NCBI GenBank assembly: GCA_051453625.1
Contig: JBOZIK010000001.1
Location: 206,208,622 to 206,256,456, forward strand
Direction: 5' to 3'
DNA length: 47,835 nt
Source of the DNA: Welwitschia mirabilis
Lineage: Eukaryota > Gnetophyta > Gnetopsida > Welwitschiales
In this document: positions 1 through 11,460 of the stretch, piece after piece
How the letters are laid out: every line of letters begins with the position of its first letter
How positions within the stretch are numbered: the first letter of the stretch is position 1
Notes under the pieces: generated by a model
The model's input: only the letters and a program-made list of their open reading frames with translations
Told to the model about the DNA's origin: nothing
Database searches by the model: none
Made by a program: the position numbers and the translations under genes

Positions 1-317
1 ACACAAAATGGTATTCATATTGCAACTCAATAATATAGCATTTCAAGAACATGGCAATTACAACAATTGGGGTATCAAGTGATTCAATACTTTTCCAAAT
101 ATTTCATTAAACACAAACCTACAAATTTTATAAGAAAAGCAAAAATGTGGACGTGAGAAGGTTACTTCTCTATTATCTAATGAAAGAGTAATTTCTTTCA
201 TGTTCTATGAATATGAAAAATAAAAGGTAAGAATAAATAAAATCAAGAAAAATTCTTAAATCTCTTCAGTAGCACATTTATTTATGATTATTTTTATTAG
301 GATTAGTTATTTACCTT

Positions 318-440
318 AGGGCTATTGATTCTTACTAGCAATGTAGCTCTAATTATTTATTTATGATACATTTAACTACATCAGGGATATAGATTCTTGC
401 TGGCAATGTATCCTAACTTCTTAATGTATAAAATGTTAAA
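318..440. repeat. Imperfect tandem duplication, unit about 64 bp
   Basis: The phrase 'agggctattgattcttac' followed by 'tagcaatgtagc' (from about 318) recurs as 'agggatatagattcttgc' followed by 'tggcaatgtatc' (from about 382). The two units differ at scattered positions, so the duplication is old. Confidence 0.5.
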
Positions 441-744
441 TATACTAGAAGAAGTATCATAATACTGAATTCCCAACATGATCAAATGGTTGAAGTATGT
501 TACTACTGATTGTGGGATGAAAAATTAGAAATAAATTAAGGTGGAATTATATACTTCTTGTGATTTACTTATTTTAACATTAACATTTATTACTTAAGAT
601 TATTCAATTACTCTTGATTTACATGAATTTAACTTATCAAGACCTTATCTTGTTTTGATTTTGATAAATGTTTTCTAAGCCATTACTTTAGTTTTATAAT
701 TTCATTCATTCATGAAATGCATGAAAGAGTCTTAGTTACATTTT

Positions 745-796
745 CATTTACTTCATTTTCATTCATTCACTTCATTTTCATTCATTTTACCATTCC
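745..796. repeat. Short CTTCATTTTCATT-type tandem repeat
   Basis: Three or more irregular copies of a 12-17 bp pyrimidine-rich unit built from cttcattttcattcatt. It is low-complexity sequence with no coding sense. Confidence 0.6.
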
Positions 797-1060
797 ATAT
801 CACATGCTTTTACTCTTCCATACCTATAAGACATCATCTTTGAAGGTATATCTATGTTTTTTCTAATGAGTTTTCCTCTTTCATGAGTTGTGCTAGGACC
901 AAATTAGTCTAGATTATCACTAAAATCAAATGATTCTTAGGCTCTAATGTCACATAATGTTATTTACTTTAATCGTTTTTATGATTTTATCACCTCACCT
1001 CGTACATTTTTGTAATCCCTACATCTTTGCCTGCTCATTATTCCAAATAGAGAGCATCTA

Positions 1061-1100
1061 CCTCATGAAAGTGATACCAACCTCATGAAAGTAATACCAC
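1061..1100. repeat. Two 20-bp tandem units
   Basis: cctcatgaaagtgataccaa (1061-1080) is followed directly by cctcatgaaagtaataccac (1081-1100). The units differ at two positions. Confidence 0.85.
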
Positions 1101-3254
1101 CATGAGTCCTTATGAGTGTTTCTATTACTTTTTGCCTATCTAATTTATACTTATTTATACATATTTTTCTTCATGTTCATAATCATTTTAGGTTGTTGAT
1201 GGGTTATGATATTTTATCAAATTAGATTATAACTTAGTCTTTATTTATTTTCCACCTCATTTTAAAACTTTGTTCATCATCTTTCTTTTCATCTTCTTCT
1301 TCACTTTTATCTTTCTTTCTATTCACTTTTGATTTGTCTCCTATCTATTACTTCCATCTATGACAATTATTTATGAATCCTTTAGCCATTTATCATAAAA
1401 TCCCTTTTTACTTTCACTCTTTTTTCACACATTTCTAGACATAGAATATATTCTTTCAACTTTTTATTCCTTTTATGTAATTCTTTTTAGCATATTCCTT
1501 AGCTCAACTACATGAAATTACAATGTTATCTTTCATGCCTTGTTCTCATATGTGTATTCCATTCTTCATCATATAAATGTTGAGGACAAAGTTGTGCTTT
1601 GTTTAGACTAAGTGGTATTTTAACTTAAGAACATCTCTATCATGTGTGATTTTTAGCCTAGATTAGTCAAATTTTTACGTATCCTTCCATTATCGCGTAT
1701 TATATGTGATTGATTTACTTTGTAATTTTTACTATGTTAAACAATATTTGATACATATTTTTACTAATGAAATAGTAAAAGTGTGGTTGAGAAATATGAT
1801 AAAATGCAAAAATTGACATTTATTTCAAGATCTCAAGGCCATGTTAATATGCTTAATTAATTAGTATATCATTTTTATACATCTATTATTCCTAGAGCTA
1901 TAAAATTTTATTTCACTAATAACTTGTCTTAACACTATCATTTTAAAAGATATTAGTAATATTTGGAACATTATGATAGAATCTAGAAGTATGTTAATTA
2001 ACGTAGGAGGTGGCACTAGTTCTAAGAGTTTTATCATTAGTTACTATGCATAGAATGAGTCAAGAATCACATTTCCAAGTGTTCCTAGTGCAAGAAATCC
2101 ATTTGGATCATTTTCAAAAGTAGTTGATAAATGAGAAATGTTTTCTAAGAGAATCCCCTTACTTTGGTCCTATGACTAAATAACAATCCATTACACTTTA
2201 GACACTCTAAAGAGTAACTTATTAGGCATTAGAAATCCTAATTTATAACCCTAAGTTAGCCTACAAATAGCCTACTTTAGTTTAATTGAAGGCTATTAAT
2301 TATCATAATGATAAAGAGACTATTAGATCCTTGGTTATGAGTTTTTTATAATCCTTCCATTAGAGATGGACAAGATTTTGAGGTAGCATGATGTTTTTAA
2401 ACTTAGCATAAGTGATTTTTATAGATTGTATACTTTCACTCATTTGATAATAAAGTATTACATTTTTTTCCTTAGTTTATTACTTTGATATTAAGTGGTG
2501 ATTACTTCATACTTATTATACTTAGATATGGCTAAGGCATACTAGGTACTATAAGCTTTTATGTTATTCTTATCTGCACTTTAGTATTATTATCTCTATC
2601 TTTATGTGATAGATCTTGAAAGAACCCTACTTTTCATGTGCATAATATTCTTGTTGTAAAAGTTAGAATAGCTTAAAGACATCACCCTCATTCATATGAT
2701 GAATGAGATTATACAACTATGCTTGAGCTAACTTATTAAATTGAAACTACATGATATCAATTAAAGACTCTTATTTATCTTTGAAATTATTATGTTAAAT
2801 CTTAAAGATATGTCTCATTTCTAGCTTTTTTATATATTTTAATAACTTATTTTTATTATTATTACTTTATGAATAGTTTATCATGTATCTTCTTGTAGGA
2901 TAATGACACTAGGAATATACTATAAATAGAAGTCATAGTTTTATTGGTAAAAGTTGGACTTAACCATGTAAAATTTATGCTCCTAGGGCAATCTTTTATA
3001 TTATTATACATTAATGATAAGTCTAGATGTAGACATATTTCATCACAAATAAAATAAAATTGCTATGAAGGGGTTTCCTAATTATAAATATGTTGTGGAG
3101 GATGAGGGAAGTGAAAAGACTAAGTTTAGGGAGGTTTTAGGACTAAAGTAAGAGTCAAGAACCTAAGAACTTCCACCCTAAGGCATGAGTCTCTAGATTT
3201 CAATGCTAAGGTTATGGAAGTAAATTAGGTTTCATGCCTATAATATGGAATAGG

Positions 3255-3259
3255 ATGCA
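3255..3259. repeat. Left target-site duplication (decayed)
   Basis: ATGCA directly before the 5' LTR compares with ATGAA at 8913-8917 directly after the 3' LTR. Four of five bases match, and 5 bp is the usual size for LTR retrotransposons. With one mismatch in AT-rich DNA this supports the element boundaries but does not prove them. Confidence 0.5.
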
Positions 3260-4344
3260 TGTTTTGTTGCCAAAATTTGGTTGTTTGATGGGGTTTTATA
3301 AGCTTATTTACAATATATTTATATAGGTTTAAGTGCAATTCTAAGGATTTTGAAGATTTAATAGAAGACCTTAAAAATGTTCAAATATTACCCATATCTG
3401 ATGCATTTAAGGCACATTCTAATGCTTAGATCTTTGAAGGAGGATTACTAATAGAAATGCTAAGTTTCTCTTCAATAAAGTGATTAAAGAATACCATCAT
3501 CCCCTTTGTTGTCTAGATGACATACAGTGTGATGATATCATTCGATGCTGAGGTGGACTGCTGAATCATCTACTGAGTTATATGCTAAATCACCTTTTTC
3601 AATGATTTGTTATCCACATAATCATTTGGATGATCGTCAGGATTACCCTAACATGTAATCAAGTTTGATAGTTAGTCCTTAACCATTTCATCCATTTCTT
3701 ATTTGTAAAAGAGTGGTTTTTAGAGTACCTTGTTTTGTCATTTTCTACTGTGTTTTATTATAAATAAGTATTTCTTGAACTCTTCTTCTCATCTTCATTT
3801 CATCAGAAATTCTTATGATAAGAGATTAAAGGACATGAGATCCATCTTGAGTGTTGTAGAAAGATATTCATTTGGTGTACATTTGTGCATATTTCATTGA
3901 AGCCCAACTATTTTGCAACCTATATGTTATTAGTTCTTTAATATAAAACTCTATTCTTCTCTTATGCATGTTAGTTTCTCATATGATCCTTATGGTTTAT
4001 GTTGCCCTTGATCTAGTGACAATTTCTTGGGTGATATAGATCATTAAGGCTATCCTTTTTTAAGACTAAAAGGAAGTAGATTAGGATCATTTGCATTTGC
4101 ATTTGGAATAAACTACATTTTTATTATATTGCATATTTATTTTCCTATATTGTTCTTTATTCTTGATTTCATTTTCTTTACAAAAAGCAATCTAAGTCTC
4201 ATCTCATAGTATTCAATTAGAATACAACATTTCAAATTAACACCCACTCATACTAGTATGTTGTATTGTGTGAGAATCTATCTTATTTTATGAATGACAT
4301 AATCCCTTTAAATATAAACACTTGCATAAACACACACTGTAATA
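3260..4344 (+). repeat. 5' LTR of the Athila-like element
   Basis: Aligns over its whole length with 7825-8912 (shared blocks include 'tttaagtgcaatt', 'gaaggaggattactaatag' and 'ctactgagttatatgc'). It starts TGTTTTGTTGCC and ends CACTGTAATA, which pairs with CACCACAACA at the 3' copy through transitions only. It contains a TATA box at 3759-3768. Confidence 0.88.
3759..3768 (+). promoter_or_regulatory. LTR TATA box
   Basis: TATAAATAAG, followed about 20-30 bases on by a CT-rich segment (CTCTTCTTCTC) that suits a transcription start. The same box and CT-rich block occur in the LTRs at 8324, 24324 and, on the - strand, 25013. This is the best-preserved part of the family. Confidence 0.7.
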
Positions 4345-4347
4345 AAT

Positions 4348-4365
4348 TAGCACCATTACTAGGGA
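4348..4365 (+). promoter_or_regulatory. Primer-binding site, tRNA-Asp type
   Basis: TAGCACCATTACTAGGGA lies 3 bases after the LTR end. The Athila-type site complementary to the 3' end of plant tRNA-Asp is TGGCGCCGTTGCCGGGGA. All six differences are G-to-A or C-to-T. This fixes the element's orientation and family and shows methylation-type decay. Confidence 0.8.
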
Positions 4366-4439
4366 AGGCTACTAAGGATTACTAGGGTTGTCATCATTTG
4401 GTTAATATATTAGATTTTCATTTGGTTACTTATCTATAG

Positions 4440-4815
4440 CGATGTTGTATTTTTATTAGAATCATAGGTTTTTTGTTTGCATTTTTATTTTTTTGAATCT
4501 TGGTTTTTATTTTTTTAAGTTTTTTTGGGTTTTTTATTCTCCATTTTTTGTCTTTATTTTTTTAGCTTTTTTGGTTTTTTAGTTCTTAGTTTTTATTTTT
4601 TTAATTTTTTAGTTTTTTTGGTTCTTAATTTTTATTTTTTGGTTTTTTGTTTTTTAGTTCTTGATTTTCATTTTTTTAGTTTTTTTATTTTTTAGTTCTT
4701 GGTTTTCATTTTTTCCCTTTTTTTGATTTTTTGGTTATTGGTTTTTATTTTTTAGTTTTTTGGTTTTTTGGTTCTTGGTTTTCATTTTTTTTGTTTTTTT
4801 TGCCTTTTATTTTTG
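4440..4815 (+). repeat. T-rich minisatellite after the primer-binding site
   Basis: About eight to ten irregular copies of a 30-45 bp unit made of runs of T broken by 'ggtt', 'gttcttggttttcat' and 'ttttttag'. The phrase 'gttcttggttttcatt' or a one- or two-base variant recurs throughout. It lies between the primer-binding site and the first decayed reading frame, where the element's untranslated leader would be. Confidence 0.75.
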
Positions 4816-5011
4816 GATTTCAGATTGTAGGTTTCTAAGAGCATAATAATATCTTTCTAATGGTCTTTTTAAGGAATCCACCACTTTGAAAATTAATAAT
4901 AATCCTTAACAAAATGAAATAGAAGAACAAAATACAATCAATGATAAAGAAATGAGAAATATGATCAATAAAAAAAGAACTCAATCAAGTAACTATCTAA
5001 ATTAAATTCTT

Positions 5012-5611
5012 GTCCTTAAAAGTAATGAACCACATTATCTTGAGCACTTAACTTTAAAAATCTCCCAACCTCTTGCTTTGAAAACTTCATGTGTAAAAAG
5101 TAAGATCTTTTCCTTATTTGCAAATTCAACTCTATCATGTGCTTTCATTGATCATTCTTTTCAAGCATAAAATTTGGGATATCTTAGAATTCTTAATTAG
5201 GGAAAACTGTACCTTCTTGATCCTAATCCATGTTTAAAATTAAATGTTAAATAGATACTTAGATATGTAAAACCTATTTTAATCCCTCATCATAAGAAGT
5301 TTCTTATAAATCCTTAAATCTTAAATAATGCCTCCTATATTTATTATCAAGCTCTGAATGCAATTTATGTTTTAGATCCTTAATATTATGAGTTTGATAA
5401 AAGATTGTTTTTCCATGAGTTGTATGAATTTTTCATCTCTTATCTTACCGATAATTCTTATGAAAATAAAAATTCATGTGCTTATGCAAATTGTAAAAAG
5501 CCTTATCTTATTAAAAATACATGTCTTAAATTAAAACATTTTAAGAAACCATTAAAATCATCTTAGAAACTTTCTTTGAGTTTTTTATCACATGCCTTTT
5601 TTCATGACATT
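5012..5611 (+). pseudogene. Decayed reading frame, about 200 codons, product unknown
   Basis: One frame runs from about 5012 to 5611 with only about six stops, all TAA or TAG, which CAA or CAG codons become by C-to-T change. That is far fewer than expected in DNA this AT-rich, so it looks like a real protein frame before decay. Readable stretches include TSCVKSKIFSLFANSTLSCA, YYQALNAIYVLDP and YYEFDKRLFFHELYEFFISY. It lies where gag would normally be, but I see no zinc knuckle or other gag hallmark and do not recognise the family. It may be a gag relic too diverged to name, or sequence captured by the element. A short open frame at 5592-5795 overlaps its end in another frame and may continue it after a frameshift. 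Confidence 0.45.
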
Positions 5612-5799
5612 TAAGATTCATAAAGATTTCATTAGAGTTTTTTTTTTCAATAACAATTATCATTCCTTTATCCCTTATTTGAATTTTGAAATTTGTGTTA
5701 TAAAATTTTTATTTTTTTATTCTCTCTTCTCCAAATTTATTTTACTTAAAAATGATTGCATACTTTTTATGTTTTATCATTTGGTAGACATTTGATTTG

Positions 5800-7824
5800 A
5801 ACCTTACTTTTTGAAAGAATACAATATCTTGAGATCATATTTCTTGTTCTTTCTTTTTTTCTTTTCAATAAATTTTTGAGCTAGACTTTTAGGATTGAAT
5901 AAAATTTATTTGCCTTGATATTTCCTTTTTATCTTTCATGGTTTTTTTAATTTTGTTTTTTAGCTCTCTACTTTGATGGTCCCTATTTTTTTTCCTATTT
6001 TTATTTTGTGTTTTTAGCTTATAGTTTTTTTCTCCTTGTGAGTTTTTTGTGTTCTATTTCTTTTTTCTATTTTTTAATCCTCTCTATCATCTAAATGATT
6101 AGTAGGTGACAATCAGTTAATAAAAGATTTTTATTTTCTATTATTTTGAGAAAATACATTTTGATGGCTTTGTTAAAATTTTTAACTTGACTACTTAATA
6201 ATTTTAGGAATTTAATGGGTAAAGTTTAGAATTATTTAAGCAAACCATCTCTTCTTTGAAGTCATTATGATATTACTTGATCATCTTTGAAACTTAACTT
6301 ATGTATTTATTTCCATGACTAGCCTTTAACTTGGACACCTATAATGATAAGATTGGATTCAGCTAATCTTAATATATTCTCATGTCTATGAACTTAAGTT
6401 TAAAGGAATATGCCTATTTTTTAATATTTTTCTCAATGATGAAAAATCTTAGAGTATTTAAGGGTGTTCTTTTCTGTCTTAATCGTACAACTTTCATCTT
6501 TATCTTTTGGAGTGTTTGGTCATATGGAATGTTTTATTTTTCTCATGCAAAATAAAAAAATAAAATAAAAGAAAAAAAGAGAAAACAGAAAAAAAGAAGA
6601 GTGGAATAATAACCATGATGTATTATTTGATATATTTTAAAAACATGGTCATCATGATGTCCTACCGCAAGTACATTGGGGAAAATATTTTCAAAAGGAG
6701 CCTTTAGCAGTGTAATATGATAGCTATGGAAACTCCACTAGGAGGTTAGTTAGCCATGCTTAATGGGTCCTTACTTTTTTTATAGTGGTTGCACTCCTTT
6801 CATCATGGATAATAAAGTAGTAATAGACTTTGAGGCTATGGTATTAGTGGTCTTCCAGGTGTTATCAGAAGTATTACTTATTTTTTAGACTCTTAGTCTT
6901 TCTATATTATTATTTTATTTATTGAATTTGGGAATTTGTTTTGAGATGATAACAGGTGAGTTCATTTTTCAGCAATTCTTTGATCTAATCATTCATTGTT
7001 TAAAGCATTTTATTTTAGCATCATCATAACCACTACCTTATTAAATGGAATTTTTTAGACATTAAGTTATGCATTTTAAAATTAAGTGATGTTATGATTT
7101 CTTTCATTAGATCCTACTAGGTTAAAATATCAAATAGATGGGCTATCTTTTATTTATGTTACCTTATGCCCATTCTTTTATTTTCTTTTATGGTTTGATT
7201 AATTATTTCAAAGTTATTACCATATTTTCTTATCATGTTAGGACTTTAACATTTTAATGCTTTTCTTGTTTAGTTCTTAATGAATATTGATTTCTTACTT
7301 AGTTGAGTTTTCCTAACAAATTTTATGATGTTTATTTTTAGATTTTTGGTGTTGTAAGCACTACTCTTAATCACTTCTATGATGAAACATTTCATTGTCC
7401 ACTCTTTTCCTTTACTTATTAGAATATTTAATATATTTATATTTTTCAAATCTAATATTACTTAGCTGTGCACTTAGTTTAAAAAGTTTTGTAAATTTCA
7501 AACATCCCTTATCTGCCTTATCACTCCCATCTGCTTTCTTTACTTTATTTTCTAATACAAGATGTATTATTTTTCTTTGGGGGGATAAAGGACCCATTTT
7601 CATGGCTCATTTTCAAATATTTTTAAGTTATTTCAGATCTTTCATGAGATAAAATTTTTAAATTTTCATTTACATTATGCATTACATATTATTCATTTAT
7701 GAGACGTGTGTTATGAGCCTATTTTATAAATTTTAGATTTATCTTTTAGAAAATAAATTGGCTCGCAATTATAATTTTTTACCTAGTTTTTATCACGAAC
7801 TAATAAAGGCTAAGTTGAAGGCTA
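5800..7824 (+). other. Noncoding interior and tail of the Athila-like element
   Basis: AT-rich sequence with an A-rich stretch at about 6546-6600 and no clear protein similarity. The last part (7130-7824) is shared in reverse complement with 25476-26180 and ends, just before the LTR, in GGCTAAGTTGAAGGCTA, where the polypurine tract should be. The counterpart next to the - strand LTR reads GGCTAAGTGAAGGGCTA, so this end is conserved in the family. Confidence 0.6.
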
Positions 7825-8912
7825 TGTTGCATTGCCAATTTGTGGTTATTTAATGTGGTTGTATAATCTGTTTTATAGGACATTTGCATAGGTTTAAGTG
7901 CAATTTTAAGGATTTTAAAGATTCAATAGAAGATCTTAGAAATATGTAAATATTACCTATATTTGACACATTTATAATACATTATAATGCATAGAGATTT
8001 GAAGGAGGATTACTAATAGAAATTCTAAGTTTCTCCTCAATAAAGTAATTAAAGAAGATTATCATCCCCTCTATCATCCAGATAATATGTAGGACGATGA
8101 CATCATTAGATGCCAAGATGGATTGCTAAATCATCTACTGAGTTATATGCTAAATCATCTCTTGTAATGATCTGTCTTTCCCATCATCATCTAGATGACT
8201 GTCAGGAGATATTAACATGTGACTGACTCTAACAGCCAACCCTTAACCATTTCATCTATTTCTTATTTGTAAAATAGCATGTTTTTAGATTGCCTTATTC
8301 TATTATTTTTTACTGTGTTTTGTTATAAATAAGTGTCCCTTTGACTCTTCTTCTCATTTTTATTACACTAGAAATTCTTGTGATAGGAGATCAAAGGATG
8401 GGAGATCCATCTCGAGTGTTGTAGAAAGATGTTCCTTTCATGGAGGGCTGTGCATCTTTCATTGAATCCCAACTATTCTGTAATCCAGATGTTGTTAATT
8501 ATTTAATATAAAACTCTATTTTTCTTTTATGTATGTTAGTTTCTTAGATGACCGTTATGATTTATGTTGCCCTTGATCTAGTAATAATTTCTTGGGTGAT
8601 ATAGATTATCAAGGGTAGCCTTTGTTAATGCTGAAAGAAAGTAGTTTAGGATCATTTGCATTTGTATTTAGATTAAACTACATTTTCATTTACATTGCAT
8701 ATTTATTTTTCTACATTGTTCTTTATTCTTCATTTCCATTTTCCTTGCAAAAAGCAATCCAAGTCTTATCTCATAGTCTTTAATGAGAATACAACATTTT
8801 AGGTTAACACCTACTCATACTAGTATGTTGTGTTGTGTGAGAAATCTCTCTTATTTTATGAATGATAGAATCCCTTTGAATATAAACACTTGTACAAATA
8901 GACACCACAACA
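7825..8912 (+). repeat. 3' LTR of the Athila-like element
   Basis: Starts TGTTGCATTGCC, ends CACCACAACA, and so has the TG...CA termini of LTR elements. It aligns with 3260-4344 end to end. TATA box at 8324-8333. Confidence 0.88.
8324..8333 (+). promoter_or_regulatory. LTR TATA box
   Basis: TATAAATAAG followed by TGTCCCTTTGACTCTTCTTCTC-type sequence, the same arrangement as in the 5' LTR. Confidence 0.65.
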
Positions 8913-8917
8913 ATGAA
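8913..8917. repeat. Right target-site duplication (decayed)
   Basis: ATGAA directly after the 3' LTR, partner of ATGCA at 3255-3259. Confidence 0.45.
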
Positions 8918-8935
8918 TAACATGGAATTCTAGCC

Positions 8936-9322
8936 TGTACAAAAGTTGAAAAGAGCGGAAAAAAGATAGGAAGAAATAAAGAAAGAAAGATGGAAGAGAG
9001 AGTAAGGAAAGGAAAGAAGAATAGGAAGATAGGAAAAAAGAGAAAAAGGAGGAGGAGAGGAAGAGAGAAATGAATAGAAAAGTAGGAAAGGAGAGGAGAA
9101 ATAAAGACAAAGAGGAAACAAAAAGGAGAAAATGAGGAAGAAAGGGAAAAAAAGGAGATAAACATAGATAAGAGAATACAGAATGGGAGGAGGGAAAAAA
9201 AGGAAAAATAGGAAGAGGAGAGAAAAAGAGGAGAGTGAGAAGAAGAAAGAAAAAGAAATAAGAAAGAGAAGAAGAAAGGGATAAGAGGGATGAAAAAAGA
9301 AAATAGAAGGAAAGACCTATAG
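8936..9322. repeat. Purine-rich (GA) tract
   Basis: Nearly 400 bases almost entirely A and G on the + strand. It gives a long but meaningless F/L/S-rich open frame on the - strand. It is preceded by ATGGAATTC, as loosely are the tracts near 11070 and 11800, so the three may be copies of one module from the neighbouring Tat/Ogre-like family. Confidence 0.8.
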
Positions 9323-9329
9323 AAGATTA

Positions 9330-10840
9330 CCATTAATGCATATTATCTTTCTTAGCCTTATAAGAGGTAATGATGCTTGCTTTTTAGGGCAAGGTCCTAA
9401 ACTTGTTTTAGAGGATGACTAAAAATTAGATACCTAAACGATTCCCCTTAAAGTATAGAATAACTAGAAAATAAGATTAGAGTGATGAGTAATGCCTAAC
9501 AATATATCATTAGGAGATAAAGATGAGTAAAACAAAAGAAAATAAAAAGGGAAAAGCTAAAGGATATAGGTAAGAGATGGCTTATTTAAAACAACATGTA
9601 CCCTCTTGATTACTCCAAAGTATTTCTATATTGGAGAAGATTAAACTAGTCTTAGTTATTAGATTAAAGTATCCTAATGTGTCTCCTTCCATAGCTAAGT
9701 AAATAAGATGGAGTGAGGTTTAGATAGGATGGAAAGATGTATCTAAAGTATGATCTTCCTACTAGAAATCTAAGGTTAGAATTCTCCTCCATAAAAATAG
9801 GTTACCTAAAATCAAGTCCTCTATTTACTACCTTCAAGGTAATTAATGAGTATAAGTTTAAAGATGTAAAGAAAAATTAAAAAACTAACCTTATTGTAGA
9901 AATTATTAAAAACTTACATACATATTCTCTTTCCCTCTTCTCCCATTTAAAAGATTATTATATAGTACTCCCTTATGAGATAGGAGGAGGAGGAGCTATA
10001 AAATTACATGAAAAAGAATAAACATGAACTATAAATATCAAAGAAAAATGCAAGCAAAGAAAGAAATTATTGGATTTATTTTTTGATATCTTTCAGCAAT
10101 AAAGGAGATACATCTTTCTACTAACATGAAGTGAAATATATCATGAAGTTAAGACTAACCATTTAGAAAGAATATAAATGAAGAGGATTACCTTCAGTTG
10201 ATAAGAAGATCAAACTAAAGGGACATTAGAACCTGAGAGAGAATGTAGAGAGATTATCGTAGATATGAGAACCTATAAGTAGAAAAGAAATAACGAGAAT
10301 ATACATTTGTAATAGAAGTATAGAAGAGGAACCAATGTGAAATAATAAAAATGGATTAGAGTGATGGTAGTCCATGTAGGTCTTCATAGATAGCTCTAAA
10401 TTAATAGTAACTTTAGTAGATTGATATAGAGAACTAATGCCTAGAATGTTTGGCATGGTTATCATCATTAACTAATAATCAAAATAATTTCTATTATTAA
10501 TAGACTATGATCATTGACTAGATAATAGTGGTAGATATAATAATAGTGATCATGATTGTAATTGTCAACATGATTGTAGCGGTTAATGTAGTTGGAGTAA
10601 TTGATATGATAATAGTCTTTGGCATGATTCCTAATGATTTTAGAAAAGATTATTCTACTAGAGTAGTGATCCTATTCTTAGATATCAAACTGGTACTTAC
10701 CTCATGATGTTGTGTCATAGGTAGTTTGCTTAACTTCAGTGTACCCTAAGGATTTAATGCAACCTAAGGATTCTTTTAAAACCTAAGTTAGTGGATCATG
10801 ATAGATGGAAGCTTAAAAGTAAAAAATAAAGTAATGGTTA
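9330..10840 (-). repeat. 3' LTR of the Tat/Ogre-like element
   Basis: Aligns with 14739-16199. Shared blocks include 'ttttagaggatgact' near 9405 and 14819, 'gtccatgtaggtcttcaca' near 10369 and 15744, and 'cattgactag' near 10511 and 15887. Its outer ends are uncertain by some tens of bases. Confidence 0.75.
9958..9964 (-). promoter_or_regulatory. LTR TATA box, - strand
   Basis: On the - strand the box reads TATATAA, followed by TAATCTTTTAAATGGGAGAA. The other LTR has the same box at 15312-15318 followed by TCATCCTCTAAAAGGGAGAA. Conservation of the box plus this downstream block supports a promoter and the - orientation. Confidence 0.55.
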
Positions 10841-11450
10841 ATTCATAGTAATGGTAAAGAACTAAAAATCTAATGGAAAACCAAATAAATGGGTTCTTTG
10901 ACTATTGATAAGTAGCATAATGAGATAGGGACCAAGGAAGATAATTTTTTTAGGTTTATAAGGCTAGAGAAAGTGTCGATAATCTCTTTAGCTATAAATT
11001 TAGGTATGAAATTTAAGATTTCCATGGAATGAAAGGGGATGGTATTCCATACCTTAGGCATAAAATAGGATGGAATTCACAAGTTGGACATGAAGTTTTA
11101 ACTAGTGAGGGATTTGGAGGGAGTAATAATAAAGGTAGAATGACTAAAAAGAAAGAAGGAAGAAATAGGAAATAAGGAAGAGGGAATAGGATATAAAGAT
11201 GAGAAAAATAAGGAGAAAAAGAGGAGGAAAGAAAAGAGAGGGAGTAGAAAGAGAGAGGAGAGATGAAGAAAAAGGGAAGAGAATATGAGAGAGAATGAAG
11301 AAGAGAGAAAAAGTAGGAAAAAAAGAAAAGAATGAAAAGAAAGAAGAGAGGAATTTAGAAAGAGAATAAAGAGAGAGTTAAATGAAATAAGGAAAGAGTG
11401 ACAAAGAGTAATAAGGAGGAATAAGAAATAGAAAAAGGAAGGAAGTAGAG
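10841..11450. other. Element interior next to the 3' LTR, purine-rich at 11100-11450
   Basis: No protein similarity. From about 11100 to the gap at 11451 the + strand is almost all purine (gagaggagagatgaagaaaa type). It is likely a noncoding 3' region of the Tat/Ogre-like element. Confidence 0.5.
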
Positions 11451-11460
11451 NNNNNNNNNN
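11451..11460. other. Assembly gap, 10 N
   Basis: Ten N inside a purine-rich tract. The round number suggests a placeholder, and the true length may differ. Confidence 0.95.

Larger units (their letters stand above)
1..3259. other. Decayed repetitive DNA, no recognisable gene
   Basis: No reading frame of useful length and no protein match that I recognise on either strand. The stretch is AT-rich, with short tandem duplications listed separately. Around 1575-1625 a segment containing GTTGAGGACAAAGTTGTG resembles the noncoding stretch that often lies between integrase and the 3' LTR in plant Ty3/gypsy elements, so part of this region may be the tail of an older gypsy element. That is a weak inference from one motif. 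Confidence 0.4.
3260..8912 (+). mobile_element. Non-autonomous Athila-like LTR retrotransposon
   Basis: Two direct repeats of about 1.09 kb, each starting TG, enclose a 3.5 kb interior. The interior starts with a primer-binding site matching plant tRNA-Asp, typical of Athila-type Ty3/gypsy elements. It contains no reverse transcriptase, RNase H or integrase similarity, so this copy could move only with enzymes from a relative. The interior holds a T-rich minisatellite, a decayed frame of unknown product (5012-5611) and AT-rich noncoding sequence. Its last 700 bp (about 7130-7824) match, in reverse complement, 25476-26180, where they again abut an LTR, so the tail belongs to the family. LTR differences and internal stops show that it is old and inactive. 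Confidence 0.85.

Noticed and set aside
7395-7652. 85-codon open frame in the Athila-like tail, and its antisense shadow
   Set aside because: The region is a noncoding tail shared with 25476-26180, where the frame is not kept; no domain.
8851-9333. 160-codon open frame on the - strand (and overlapping frames at 8856-9121)
   Set aside because: It is the complement of the purine-rich tract, so it is open only because of composition. It consists almost entirely of F, L, S, I and P.
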